DNA of 64,000 bases from Flavihumibacter petaseus NBRC 106054 (GTDB lineage: Bacteria > Bacteroidota > Bacteroidia > Chitinophagales > Chitinophagaceae), in the NCBI RefSeq assembly GCF_000974785.1, contig NZ_BBWV01000003.1, positions 682,001 to 746,000 of the forward strand, in the 5' to 3' direction. A model generated the notes under the pieces. The model worked only from the letters and a program-made list of their open reading frames with translations. It did not search any database and had not been told where the DNA came from. This document shows, one piece after another, positions 1-8,978 of the stretch (positions are counted from its first letter, which is position 1; every line of letters begins with the position of its first letter). The translations under genes were made by a program, and so were the position numbers.

Positions 1-2
1 CG

Positions 3-1997
3 GAACAGGTAATTGCCAATGGCAATATCAATGTAACCTGTAAGAAAGGTGACTTAACCTATAAGCTCAACTTATTTGTGCCGGCAGGAAGCAATAAGGT
101 GATCCTTGAAATGTCAGTAACCGGCAAGCCATGTGCGGTTACCCTTGGCATCTGGAGTCAGACCGGTTTTGACTCCCGGAATGAATCCGGCGAAAGAGAT
201 GGCATATCCTATACGATGCGCCATTTTGATTCACCGGAACTGGACTGGCCTTCCCATGTTGCGCTGGCCGTGCACCCCATCGGTAGTACGGGAAATTATT
301 TTACATTAAAGCCATCGACAAAAGTGATCGTGGTAGTTGGCGCCAGCACCAATCATGAGCAATCAGATTACCTCGGTGCTGCCATCGCCAGTGTGAAGCA
401 TGCATCACCTTCAGTGGTGGCTGGGTTGAGGAAAAGCAATGATCAATGGTGGAGAACCTTCTGGAATCAATCCCATGTTGAGTTGGGAGACACCCTCCTG
501 GAGAAATATTATTACGGCGCGCAATACCTGTTGGCATCCTGCAGCAGGAACAGCAATTTTCCGCCGGGATTGTGCGGCAATTCCATTACTGCAGATGCCG
601 TGAGTGCATGGCAGGGAGATTATCATGCGAATTACAATTACCAGGCACCCTGGTGGGCGAGCTTTTCGTCCAATCATGTTGAGCTTACCGACGGGTACGA
701 TAACCCGGTGCTTGCTTATATGCAGAAAGCACAGGTTCATGCGAAGGAGCTGATGCATTGCCGGGGTGTTTATTATCCGGTGGGGATAGGGCCGAAGGGC
801 TTTGCGTCATCCATGTATCCGCTGACAGAAGAAAAGATGATGAAAAACTATGGCATCAAAGACCTTAATCTCGAAGGGGGACTGATGTTCTGCGGACAAA
901 GAAGCAATGCCGCATTCCTGACTGTCAATATGTTTCAACGATTTTATCACACTTATGACCGGGAGTATGCCATGAAAGTGTATCCTTTTATCCGGGAAGT
1001 AGCTGATTTCTGGGAAGATTACCTGAAGTATGAAAACGGGCAGTATAACGATTACAATGATAATTTTTGGGAAGTCGGACCGTGGACAGACAACTGGCGA
1101 CTGGACATGCAATCCGGCGATACCAATAACACCAATACGCTTGGACTTCTGAAAATGTTCTACAAGGGCATCCTGGAGATGAGCGCATTCCTCCAGGTAG
1201 ACCAGGATAAAAGGGCTAAGTGGGAGCACATTCAACAACATTTGTATCCTGTTCCACTGGCAGTGTCGAATGGTATGACCCGGGTCAAGGCGGCTGAGCG
1301 CGGAACCAGCTCAGGAAGTGAGGGGAGAACCAAGCCCGGGTTTGGCAGGGTTTCGGCGTATGCCTGGGTGTTTCCTTCAGATATTACAGGAGTGCGGTCA
1401 ACTCCTGAATTTGCAGAGATCCTCCGGAAGGAAATAGGCAGGTGGGATTCATTGCCTGGCGGAGATGCCACCTGGAACAACCTGGGTAACGGATTTGAAA
1501 CCTACTTTACCACGGCGATACGGGTGGGTTATGATCCCGAAGCAGTAATTACAAAACTCAAAGAGCGAATTGCTAAAACTGCCCTGCCGAACTTCTGGGT
1601 GCAGCAGTCGGGCGGGTTGACGGAAACCCTCAGCGCGGTTCCGTCCTGCATCAACGAAATGTTGTTGCAGAGCTACGAAGGGATGATCCGGGTGTTTCCT
1701 GCCTGGCCGGGTGAAAACGCCCGCTTTCACCACCTCAGGACATACGGGGCGTTCCTTGTATCTTCGGAGAAGCAGGCAGGCACAGTCCGCCAAGTGACCA
1801 TCAACAGTGAAAAAGGAAGGCCCTGTTCAGTAGAGAATCCCTGGAACACTGCGTTGTCTGTAACAGAAGACGGAAAACCGCTTATCGCAACAGTGAATGG
1901 AAATGTCTATACATTTCCTACCAAAGCAGGAAGCACTTACCAGCTTACCGCCAAACTTACCGCCACCCAAGCCCGGGGGCTACATGCTTCAAAATAG
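3..1997 (+). CDS. GH95-like (alpha/alpha)6-barrel glycosidase, 5' truncated by window edge
   Basis: The reading frame is open to the first base of the window, so the N-terminus (and any signal peptide) is missing; a GTG at 78 is only an internal codon. What remains is about 664 residues. The middle section carries aromatic and acidic stretches typical of six-hairpin glycosidases, such as WQGDYHANYNYQAPWW and FWEVGPWTDNW, and a late GENARFHHLRTYGAFLVS stretch followed by a small beta-rich C-terminal domain. This architecture resembles the GH95 alpha-L-fucosidase group and neighbouring unassigned families. Fucosidase activity is an inference, strengthened by the L-fucose catabolic operon 7 kb downstream. 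The last 41 bases overlap the convergent oxidoreductase gene. Related families (GH65-like) cannot be excluded. Confidence 0.6.
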   Translation, partial: EQVIANGNINVTCKKGDLTYKLNLFVPAGSNKVILEMSVTGKPCAVTLGIWSQTGFDSRNESGERDGISYTMRHFDSPELDWPSHVALAVHPIGSTGNYFTLKPSTKVIVVVGASTNHEQSDYLGAAIASVKHASPSVVAGLRKSNDQWWRTFWNQSHVELGDTLLEKYYYGAQYLLASCSRNSNFPPGLCGNSITADAVSAWQGDYHANYNYQAPWWASFSSNHVELTDGYDNPVLAYMQKAQVHAKELMHCRGVYYPVGIGPKGFASSMYPLTEEKMMKNYGIKDLNLEGGLMFCGQRSNAAFLTVNMFQRFYHTYDREYAMKVYPFIREVADFWEDYLKYENGQYNDYNDNFWEVGPWTDNWRLDMQSGDTNNTNTLGLLKMFYKGILEMSAFLQVDQDKRAKWEHIQQHLYPVPLAVSNGMTRVKAAERGTSSGSEGRTKPGFGRVSAYAWVFPSDITGVRSTPEFAEILRKEIGRWDSLPGGDATWNNLGNGFETYFTTAIRVGYDPEAVITKLKERIAKTALPNFWVQQSGGLTETLSAVPSCINEMLLQSYEGMIRVFPAWPGENARFHHLRTYGAFLVSSEKQAGTVRQVTINSEKGRPCSVENPWNTALSVTEDGKPLIATVNGNVYTFPTKAGSTYQLTAKLTATQARGLHASK

Positions 1998-2979
1998 AAG
2001 ACAATACATGCACATTATAGTCCACACCTAAGGTATTGGGTATAGTGAGCAGGAGCGTGTCTGCTTCTTTGATGGCTTCGTCCTCTGCCAGTTCCTTAAT
2101 GAGCTGGTCGGGTTCGGCCGCGTAGCTTCTTCCGAAAATGGCTCGTTTGTCCTGTTCTATCATCCCGATCTTATCGCGGCGGTCGGATTCCTGTCCGAAA
2201 AAGTAGTGGTCCTGTTCGGTCACCAGGGCAAAAATGGAGCGGCTTACTGACACCCTCGGCTCACGGGTATGTCCGGCTTTTTTCCATGCCTCCCGGTACA
2301 GCCTGATCTGCTCCGCCTGCTGAATATGGAAGGGTTTGCCACTCTCATCATATTTGAGGGTGGAGCTCTGAAGATGCATGCCCTGCTCGGCTGCCCACAC
2401 CGCCGTTGCATTGGATGCAGCGCCCCACCAGATCCGATCGCGCAGTCCTTCGGCATGCGGTTCAACACGCAGGAGTCCCGGCGGATTGGGAAACATCGGG
2501 TAGGGGTTCGGTTGGGCAAATCCTACACCTTTTAACTTGTCCAGGAATTCCAGTGCTTTGCGGCGGCCCATATCTGCATCAGTTTCCCCTTCAGCAGGCT
2601 CGTATCCGAAGTAGCGCCAGCCGTCGATGACCTGTTCCGGCGACCCGCGGCTGATGCCCAGCTGCAGTCTTCCCCGCGAGATCAGGTCGGCAGCGCCGGC
2701 ATCTTCCACCATGTACAGCGGGTTTTCATACCGCATATCGATCACGCCCGTTCCTATTTCTATTTTGCTTGTTTTGGCGCCGATGGCAGCAAGCAGGGGA
2801 AATGGTGAGCCGAGCTGTGCAGCAAAATGATGCACCCGGAAATAGGCGCCATCCAGCCCAATCTCTTCCGCTGCTACTGCCAGGTCAATGGACTGCAGGA
2901 GCACATCACTGGCCGACCGGGTTTTGTATGCCGGATGGTTGGACCAGTGCCCGAAAGACAGAAAGCCTATTTTCTTCAT
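1957..2979 (-). CDS. LLM-class flavin-dependent oxidoreductase (luciferase-like)
   Basis: A 340-residue protein of the bacterial luciferase-like TIM-barrel family, which uses reduced flavin (FMN or F420) for monooxygenation or dehydrogenation. It starts MKKIGFLSFGHWS, and has the typical early EEIGLDGAYFRVHHFA strand-helix unit, followed by IEIGTGVIDMRYENPLYMVEDA and GRLQLGISRGSPEQ, which form the flavin-side loops in this family. No signal peptide, so cytoplasmic. The substrate is not predictable. It is divergent from the UvrA-like gene with only 38 bases between starts, and its 3' end overlaps the convergent glycosidase by 41 bases. Confidence 0.85.
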   Translation of the reverse strand: MKKIGFLSFGHWSNHPAYKTRSASDVLLQSIDLAVAAEEIGLDGAYFRVHHFAAQLGSPFPLLAAIGAKTSKIEIGTGVIDMRYENPLYMVEDAGAADLISRGRLQLGISRGSPEQVIDGWRYFGYEPAEGETDADMGRRKALEFLDKLKGVGFAQPNPYPMFPNPPGLLRVEPHAEGLRDRIWWGAASNATAVWAAEQGMHLQSSTLKYDESGKPFHIQQAEQIRLYREAWKKAGHTREPRVSVSRSIFALVTEQDHYFFGQESDRRDKIGMIEQDKRAIFGRSYAAEPDQLIKELAEDEAIKEADTLLLTIPNTLGVDYNVHVLSSILKHVAPGLGWR

Positions 2980-3017
2980 AATCGGTAAGTATAATATTTG
3001 CAGTTACAATCTTTGCT

Positions 3018-5534
3018 ATGAAAGAAGGACTACCCAAAAACGCTGCTGCCGGAGATTTTGTTCGCGTTCGTGGCGCAAGAGAGCATAATCTTAAAAATAT
3101 CAATGTTGATTTGCCGCGTAATGCGCTGGTGGTTTTCACCGGGGTTTCAGGATCAGGCAAATCGTCGCTTGCCTTTGGTACGCTTTACGCAGAGGCACAA
3201 CGCCGTTACCTGGAATCCGTGTCACCCTATGCCAGGAGGTTGTTTAACCAGATGTCCGTTCCGGAGGTTGATGAGATCGATGGATTGCCGCCGGCGGTAG
3301 CGTTACAGCAGCAGCGAGGTGCGGTGACAACACGATCTTCTGTGGGAAGCGTTACAACTTTATCCAACCTGTTGCGGATGTTATATTCCAGGGCGGGGGA
3401 TTACCCGAAAGGGCAACCCATCATCTATGCAGAAGGATTTTCTCCCAATACGCCGGATGGTGCATGTCCGGAATGCCACGGGCTGGGGCGTATCTATGAC
3501 GTAACGGAAGCGTCGATGGTGCCGGATGACACCCTGACGATCCGTGAACGTGCGATTGCAGCATGGCCTGCAGCATGGCAGGGCCAGAACCTCCGCGAGA
3601 TACTCATGACCCTTGGGTATGATGTAGATAAGCCGTGGCGGGACCTTCCGAAGAAGGATCGGGACTGGATCCTGTTTACGGATGAGCAGCCTACGGTACC
3701 AGTGTATTCCGGGTTTACTGCCGCGGAGATGAAAAAAGCGCTCCGGCAGAAAATGGAGCCCAGTTATATGGGCACCTTTACCGGTGCAAAGCGCTATGTA
3801 ATGCAAACATTTGCGAATACGCAGAGCCAGTTGATGAAAAAAAGGGTGATGCAGTATATGCGCAGTACAGACTGCCCGGTGTGTCTCGGGAAGAGACTTA
3901 AAAAGGAATCGCTGTCTGTGACCTTCGCAGGGCAGGATATTGCGGATATTTCCAGGCAACAGTTGTCAAGGCTGAATGAAATATTTCTGCCCTATGCGAA
4001 AAAAATACACCTTGCTGACGCAGACGATCATCCTGAAAAAACAATGGTTGCGCAGCGCATTGCAGAAGACCTGGTGGCGAGGCTGGCGATCATGCTTGAC
4101 CTGGGCCTTGGATACCTGACCCTGGAACGCAGCACGCCGACTTTATCGCCGGGTGAATTGCAAAGGCTGCGGCTGGCGACACAGGTGCGTTCCAACCTGT
4201 TTGGCGTGGTGTATGTGCTGGACGAGCCATCGGCGGGATTGCATCCTGCAGATACAGAAGCGCTGATCCGGGCACTGGACAAATTAAAGCAAGCCGGCAA
4301 TTCGCTTTTTGTGGTGGAGCATGAAGTGGATGTCATCAGGCATGCGGACTGGGTAATTGATGTGGGACCAGCTGCCGGGGTGAATGGTGGTGAAATTATT
4401 TACAGCGGTCCTCTCGATGGCCTGCAGGAAATCAAACAGTCAGTTACACGCCGGTATATAGGAGAGCTGCACGCACCCAAAAGAACAACACGTACTGCAA
4501 CACACTGGTTACGGCTCGAAGGTGTGTCACGCAATAACCTTCACCACCTCGGTGTGAGATTTCCGTTAGGCGTTCTGACAAGCGTTACCGGTATTTCCGG
4601 TTCCGGGAAAAGCAGTCTTGTCAGCCAGGCATTGGTTGACCTTGTCGCAGCACATTTAGGACACGAAGTTGATCAGTCACCGGAAGAACAAGATGATTTA
4701 TTACTGGAGGAAACGATGCAGTCTTCCGGACGGATAGTGGAAGGCATGGAGCATATCAGGCGTCTGGTGCGGGTTGATCAGAAACCGATCGGGCGAACAC
4801 CCAGGTCTAATCTTGCCACCTATACCGGATTGTTTGATCACGTAAGGAAATTATTCGCTGCTACTAAAATGGCGAAAGCGAGACGCTATGACGCCGGGCG
4901 ATTTTCATTCAACGTGGCGAAGGGGCGCTGCCCGCATTGCGCCGGGGAAGGATTTGTGATGGTGGAACTGCTCTTCCTGCCGAGTGTATATTCTCCCTGT
5001 CCGACCTGCAAGGGTACACGCTACAACGAAAAGACTTTGGAAGTAAAGTACAGGGACAAGAATATCGCAGAAATATTGTCAATGACCGTGGATGCAGCCA
5101 GTGAATTTTTTGTTGATGAGGAAATACTGCAGCGCAGCCTTGATGTGGTGAAACAGGTGGGATTGGGTTACCTGAGACTCGGGCAGCCTGCAACGGAGTT
5201 GTCCGGCGGAGAGGCGCAGCGCATTAAGCTGGCGACCGAGCTGCAGCGCGCACAGCGGGGCAATTCCCTTTACATACTGGATGAGCCGACAACCGGTTTG
5301 CACCCTTCCGACGTGGAAAAACTGATGGTGCAGCTCAACAAGCTGGTGGATGCTGGTAACACCGTAATTATCGTTGAACATGATATGCAGGTGATTGCAG
5401 CGAGTGACTGGGTGATCGATATTGGTCCCGGTGCCGGTGAAAATGGCGGAACGATTGTGGCGGAAGGCATTCCGGCAACTGTTGCGAAGCATAAAAAAAG
5501 CAAAACAGCGGAATATCTTTCCCGGTATGTATGA
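3018..5534 (+). CDS. UvrA-type excinuclease ATPase, short (UvrA2-like) form
   Basis: 838 residues with two ABC ATPase modules: Walker A GVSGSGKSS near residue 42 and GISGSGKSS near 525, and signatures LSPGELQR and LSGGEAQR (near 728). Zinc-type cysteine pairs are seen at CPECHG (about 149), CPVCLG (about 286), CPHCAG (about 637) and CPTCKG (about 661). Full UvrA is about 940 residues; here the segment between the first Walker A half and the first Cys pair is short, so the UvrB-binding domain appears to be missing. That is the hallmark of class II UvrA proteins, associated with tolerance to DNA-binding drugs or auxiliary repair. I therefore do not call it uvrA. The ATG at 3018 is the only good start. 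Confidence 0.88.
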   Translation: MKEGLPKNAAAGDFVRVRGAREHNLKNINVDLPRNALVVFTGVSGSGKSSLAFGTLYAEAQRRYLESVSPYARRLFNQMSVPEVDEIDGLPPAVALQQQRGAVTTRSSVGSVTTLSNLLRMLYSRAGDYPKGQPIIYAEGFSPNTPDGACPECHGLGRIYDVTEASMVPDDTLTIRERAIAAWPAAWQGQNLREILMTLGYDVDKPWRDLPKKDRDWILFTDEQPTVPVYSGFTAAEMKKALRQKMEPSYMGTFTGAKRYVMQTFANTQSQLMKKRVMQYMRSTDCPVCLGKRLKKESLSVTFAGQDIADISRQQLSRLNEIFLPYAKKIHLADADDHPEKTMVAQRIAEDLVARLAIMLDLGLGYLTLERSTPTLSPGELQRLRLATQVRSNLFGVVYVLDEPSAGLHPADTEALIRALDKLKQAGNSLFVVEHEVDVIRHADWVIDVGPAAGVNGGEIIYSGPLDGLQEIKQSVTRRYIGELHAPKRTTRTATHWLRLEGVSRNNLHHLGVRFPLGVLTSVTGISGSGKSSLVSQALVDLVAAHLGHEVDQSPEEQDDLLLEETMQSSGRIVEGMEHIRRLVRVDQKPIGRTPRSNLATYTGLFDHVRKLFAATKMAKARRYDAGRFSFNVAKGRCPHCAGEGFVMVELLFLPSVYSPCPTCKGTRYNEKTLEVKYRDKNIAEILSMTVDAASEFFVDEEILQRSLDVVKQVGLGYLRLGQPATELSGGEAQRIKLATELQRAQRGNSLYILDEPTTGLHPSDVEKLMVQLNKLVDAGNTVIIVEHDMQVIAASDWVIDIGPGAGENGGTIVAEGIPATVAKHKKSKTAEYLSRYV

Positions 5535-5602
5535 TCTGACAATAATACTGTTGTCGGGAATTCGAACCAGAAGCCTGGGTGAGGAGGGGAAGGCTGACCC
5601 AA

Positions 5603-6043
5603 TCAGGATTTTGGCGGTTGCTGCTTTAGAACAAGCAACTGATGAAACCGCTTTACATCTGCGGTCTCGCTACTGTTGAACACTTCGTTGTTCTGGTATT
5701 TTGATTTCAGGAAAAGGACCCTTTTATGGGTAGGATATTGCTGAAGAATGGCGTTTATCATCTGGCCGATGGTTTCTTCTTTCTGATACAAGGGTTTACT
5801 GACCGGAACGGTGGACTTTATCCGCGTGGGCATTCTTTTGATCAAAGCCTCCAGGGTTGCGAGTTTTGCAGGTTCAATACCTTCAATCTTTGAAGCTTTT
5901 CCAAAAAGACCTTCCAGTTGCTTTTTACTCAGGCTGCCCCGCTGGAGGTACTGTTTATAGAGGCTGATGACAAAAGAAGACACCGGGTAGGCCAGAATAC
6001 ATTCTTCCAGCACTTCATTGACAATATCGTATGTTGGCCGCAT
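5603..6043 (-). CDS. Hypothetical protein, mostly helical
   Basis: 146 residues, starting MRPTYDIVNEVLEE and ending in a basic, glutamine-rich tail. It is predicted to be helical and soluble, with no signal peptide, membrane segment or motif I recognise. Composition and codon use match neighbouring core genes, which supports it being real. It is convergent to the UvrA-like gene with a 68-base gap. No function is offered. Confidence 0.6.
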   Translation of the reverse strand: MRPTYDIVNEVLEECILAYPVSSFVISLYKQYLQRGSLSKKQLEGLFGKASKIEGIEPAKLATLEALIKRMPTRIKSTVPVSKPLYQKEETIGQMINAILQQYPTHKRVLFLKSKYQNNEVFNSSETADVKRFHQLLVLKQQPPKS

Positions 6044-6100
6044 CAGGCGACAAAAATAGGGGAACAGCGGTTGTCCTGTTGTTTTTGCCTGGATAGCCGT

Positions 6101-6637
6101 TCAGAATTCCAGCGTGTCTTTTCTACAGAACCAGGTCGGATCGCAACCTGACGTTACGCAGCCGCCCAGCTGGAAGTCCACACCAATTTCTCCCTTTAAA
6201 TCAGGTGAAGGAAGTCCCCAATAAATGGGAATAACAGCATCGGAAGTTTTGCACCCTGGACAAAGCTTTCCCCCCAGGTATCTATTGACTTCGCAGTCAA
6301 TGGGAAAAGTCAGTGTCCTGACTGTAGAAGAATTTGAGAGCGTTATTCTGGCACCATTGTGAAAATACCTGGTTGAACTATCTGCATACTGAGCAAGTCC
6401 GTCCAGGGTGACCCAAACAACGGATGCCTTTTTCAGGTTAAATGTCAAATTCAGACTGTCAGGAACCAGTACAGAAGATTTATAAGTAAAGTCTGATGTT
6501 GAAATGTCGATATCTATGGGTTGATTTCTGAAAATTTTAGCCAGTGGAGGCAAAATCTTAATAGTCAGCGTAAGCTTTTTCTCTGAAGGAGATTTACAAA
6601 CAAACAGGAGTGCCACTAAGGTTATCAGGGTCTTCAT
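6101..6637 (-). CDS. Hypothetical exported protein
   Basis: From the ATG at 6637 the product is 178 residues and begins MKTLITLVALLFVCKSPSEKK, a good signal peptide with a Cys close to the end of the hydrophobic stretch, so it is probably exported and possibly a lipoprotein. The frame is open upstream to 6733, but that extension has no signal character and is unlikely. The mature part is beta-rich, with clustered cysteines near the C-terminus (CEVNRYLGGKLCPGC, GGCVTSGCDPTWFC) that could form disulfides or bind metal. The gene is AT-rich compared with its surroundings. Family not recognised. Confidence 0.55.
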   Translation of the reverse strand: MKTLITLVALLFVCKSPSEKKLTLTIKILPPLAKIFRNQPIDIDISTSDFTYKSSVLVPDSLNLTFNLKKASVVWVTLDGLAQYADSSTRYFHNGARITLSNSSTVRTLTFPIDCEVNRYLGGKLCPGCKTSDAVIPIYWGLPSPDLKGEIGVDFQLGGCVTSGCDPTWFCRKDTLEF

Positions 6638-6753
6638 TTTATTAAGCGATTGATCAATTAATCTGGCCTTAAAAAAATATTGGTATCTTAATATTGACTC
6701 ATTTAAGATAGTGACTTCAGTCCAACTTTGCAAAGCATATGTTGGCTGCAGGA

Positions 6754-7237
6754 TTAAAACGGCAACTTCATTATATCTCCTTTGATGGGAAACTGTTTTA
6801 CGATACTCTCCAGTGTAGTCACTTTTGTTTTATCCACATTAGAGAATACCCGATTGATGATCGTTTCAAACAGACATTAGTATTCAGGAAAATAAACTGA
6901 TTGATGATGATAATGTCTCCTGCAACTGGTTTGTTGATCTTTTTGAAAAATAAGTTGTCCAATTGGTTTTACCGGATCTTCATAACTCAGGCTTTTGTCA
7001 ACCAGTACATAAAACCAGGATGACAAATCATCGACTTTTGAAAAGTCAGTTGAGTCATAGTATTTGGCGCTTGAATTTAGAAAATAGGTCGGCTTGTTTT
7101 GGCTGGTTTTTTCATAATACAGGTATGTCAGGCTAAACTTTCAGGCAATTGGCGGGAATAATTTTGTCTATGTCAGTTGCTACATGTTTTTCGACTTCTG
7201 ATTTCCAAAAGTCAAGACAAGTTATAGCTCTTCTGCC
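6754..7237 (-). pseudogene. Multiply frameshifted remnant of an exported or hypothetical protein
   Basis: No single frame is open, but reading the minus strand and switching frame three times (near 7135, 6950 and 6870) gives a continuous sensible protein: DFWKSEVEKHVATDIDKI, then SLTYLYYEKTSQNKPTYF and SSWFYVLVDKSLSYEDPV, then KINKPVAGDIIIINQFIF, then ETIINRVFSNVDKTKVTT, ending GDIMKLPF and a stop at 6754. Each piece has natural composition for the area, which is unlikely by chance. The N-terminus is missing or merges with the end of the upstream lipoprotein gene, so the 7237 boundary is approximate. Sequencing indels are an alternative explanation. Confidence 0.5.
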
Positions 7238-7908
7238 AGCTGGTCTACAAACGATTTAGTCATGCTGGTAAAATTGGAGTTGTATTCGGATAGATATTCT
7301 GATGTCGCCGATTTCCATGATTGAAAAAATCGTCGCCCTTTAATATCATTTATATTCTTAACAGTGATTTGTCCGGATTTTAAAGTGTTGTCAGCTTCCA
7401 TTAATTTATAAGAAACGACCAGGTCCTTAAAATCTGGTTCTATGTAGATTTTAGACCAGCTGTATGCAAGTATTAACCATATCAGATTTTCTTTGATGAC
7501 AAGGGAAAATGCTGCAGGTGCCTGTTCTACTATCAGTTCTAATTTCCGTCCATTCAATTTATCGGTAAGCCTTTTGGTCGCTACGGAATTTATTGCATTT
7601 GAAAAGTTGATTACCGGGATGGACGGATTCAGCGAACAGTTTTTCCGCTGGTCATATTTCCAATAAACCAGTAAAGGCAGGAATTTATCTGTTTTATGCA
7701 CCGTTGTTGAAATAGATTTATCCGAAGTAAATGCCGGAGATACTTCTATTTCAGGCTTCATTTTCTTGCCTGGTTCGGGGAATTCATTGTTGTAATGTAC
7801 AGCAACGAAATTATTTACTTTATTGGCTGTCAGACAACTGGAGAGTGTAAGTAAAAAAATGGCAAGTACGGAAATAGCAACAGGATTGATTTTCATAGAA
7901 ATTTTCAT
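7222..7908 (-). CDS. Hypothetical lipoprotein
   Basis: 228 residues with a lipoprotein signal peptide: hydrophobic stretch followed by LLTLSSC, cleavage before Cys25. A second Met at residue 5 (start 7896) gives a slightly tighter signal and is an equally good start. The mature part has no recognised domain; it holds a hydrophobic LIWLILAYSWSKIYIE segment around residue 145 and a helical C-terminus. It lies in an AT-rich stretch with the preceding hypothetical gene and pseudogene, on the same strand, suggesting one acquired block. Function unknown. Confidence 0.6.
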   Translation of the reverse strand: MKISMKINPVAISVLAIFLLTLSSCLTANKVNNFVAVHYNNEFPEPGKKMKPEIEVSPAFTSDKSISTTVHKTDKFLPLLVYWKYDQRKNCSLNPSIPVINFSNAINSVATKRLTDKLNGRKLELIVEQAPAAFSLVIKENLIWLILAYSWSKIYIEPDFKDLVVSYKLMEADNTLKSGQITVKNINDIKGRRFFQSWKSATSEYLSEYNSNFTSMTKSFVDQLAEEL

Positions 7909-8159
7909 TAGCGTTTGGTTCTTTAAGCGCCTACGGCGTTCCCTGCTGTTGATGCAGGACTGTCATGATGCTGAACCAGTTTCACGAGGTTTAAGGTTTA
8001 GGATTGCCAAGATAATAATTCCGCATTGAATTTTTTAGTCTGTTCCCGCTGATCCCGGCGACTCCAGGTACTTAACAGAATCCGGGGGGTAGAAATCGAT
8101 CAGATCCCAGAAAAGGCAACAACCGTTAGCGACATGGACTGCCATGGGTTCTTCCTTTG

Positions 8160-8197
8160 ACCTCTTTGCAACCTCTGTTCAACCTCTGTAGGACCTC
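8160..8197. repeat. Four ACCTC motifs spaced exactly 11 bp apart
   Basis: ACCTC begins at 8160, 8171, 8182 and 8193. The intervening bases are also similar (TTTGCA, TGTTCA, TGTAGG). An 11-bp period is close to one helical turn, so all motifs face the same side of the DNA. The period is not a multiple of three, which argues against a coding origin. Confidence 0.7.
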
Positions 8198-8226
8198 AGA
8201 TTCTATACGCCGGGTACTCGGGTGCT

Positions 8227-8262
8227 CCTCGGAATCCGAGGCAAACACCTCGGAATCCGAGG
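8227..8262. repeat. Two copies of a 15-bp perfect palindrome, period 21 bp
   Basis: CCTCGGAATCCGAGG occurs at 8227-8241 and 8248-8262. Each copy is a 7-bp inverted repeat around a single central base, so it cannot form a normal RNA hairpin loop but would suit a dimeric DNA-binding protein. Confidence 0.75.
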
Positions 8263-8338
8263 CGAAGCAGTGGTCCTACATAGGGAACAATGACCGGGAA
8301 CAGAGGCGGAATCAAGGGTTTTGTGATCTCATCCCTGA

Positions 8339-8404
8339 AAAAGTGCAACCCCGTCCCGCCAAAAGTGCAACCTCGTCCCTGGAAAAGTGCAACGTCGTCC
8401 CAAA
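8339..8404. repeat. Three tandem 22-bp units
   Basis: Units at 8339-8360, 8361-8382 and 8383-8404 share AAAAGTGCAAC followed by a variable base pair and CGTCCC. A decayed fourth unit may lie just upstream. The 22-bp period is twice the 11-bp period seen at 8160-8197. Confidence 0.75.
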
Positions 8405-8576
8405 TGCCTTTTCCGGCTCGCACTGTTTGCTAATTTTGTGTCAAGGTCTTTGAATATGCAGATGTAGCGCAAGATGCCGGATGCGTGATCAGGGAGTGGG
8501 CGGCCCGGGGGTAAGGGGCGGCAAGCAGTCAAAATCCGGGAAATAGACTGGCCGGGGAAAGGCCATCGGTATTTTG

Positions 8577-8813
8577 TTATACCAGGCGCTTATGCATGAA
8601 CGCGCCGCCAGATCCTGACTTCAGGTATTTCTCAAAAGCGAAAGCTTTATACTTATCAGGGAAAGCCGCGTAGAATACCAGCGAGACAGGAAGATTGTGA
8701 GCAGTTGCCGGAACATGACCTGCCTGGTGTCTCCTGAACCGGTCCTTCAGATCGATTGTACAGCCGCGGTAGTAGTCTCCATTTGCGCAAAGAAGGATAT
8801 AGACATAATACAT
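8577..8813 (-). CDS. GIY-YIG nuclease-domain protein (UPF0213-like)
   Basis: 78 residues, a stand-alone GIY-YIG domain. The defining strands are visible as YYVYILLCANGDYYRGCT, followed by the conserved Arg in LKDRFRRHQAG and the Glu in FEKYLKSGSGG. Typical members run about 80-95 residues, so this copy is near full length, with a slightly short C-terminal helix. Such small proteins are common in Bacteroidota, often in several copies, and their physiological role is unsettled; nuclease activity is inferred from the fold only. It sits alone between repeat-rich DNA and the tRNA gene. Confidence 0.85.
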   Translation of the reverse strand: MYYVYILLCANGDYYRGCTIDLKDRFRRHQAGHVPATAHNLPVSLVFYAAFPDKYKAFAFEKYLKSGSGGAFMHKRLV

Positions 8814-8879
8814 GTCCGAAAACTAAATAAAGGCTTTTTTTAGCGGTAGCGTATTATCACCGCATTTGATACGGCAAAC

Positions 8880-8914
8880 AAAAACGCGGCTTCCATGAGG
8901 AAAACCGCGTTTTT
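8880..8914 (-). terminator. Bidirectional-type hairpin terminator downstream of tRNA-Ser
   Basis: AAAAACGCGG (8880-8889) pairs perfectly with CCGCGTTTTT (8905-8914), leaving T runs on both strands. It lies downstream of the minus-strand tRNA gene and upstream of the GIY-YIG gene, so it probably ends tRNA transcription. Confidence 0.7.
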
Positions 8915-8978
8915 AACGAAGCGGACTGCGTCCGCTCTTACCCACCGGGACATTCAGCATGTTACCTGGAGGGCGAAG

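Larger units (their letters stand above)
7909..8576. other. Gene-free stretch rich in short repeats
   Basis: No convincing gene on either strand. Frames of 60-98 codons exist but have no protein-like composition and cross tandem repeats. The stretch contains three repeat sets (8160-8197, 8227-8262, 8339-8404), listed separately. A segment near 7960-8000 resembles a dispersed stem-like intergenic sequence but has no clear boundaries. Confidence 0.6.

Noticed and set aside
5534-5602. A tRNA T-loop-like GGTTCGAATTCC on the minus strand after the UvrA-like gene
   Set aside because: Flanking bases do not pair as T stem and no acceptor or anticodon arm is found; it could be a chance match or an old attachment scar.
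8339-8404. Possible CRISPR array
   Set aside because: Units are 22 bp, directly adjacent, with no unique spacers and no cas genes.
8196-8423. 75-codon minus-strand frame in the repeat stretch
   Set aside because: It is composed of the tandem repeats themselves and has no protein-like features.
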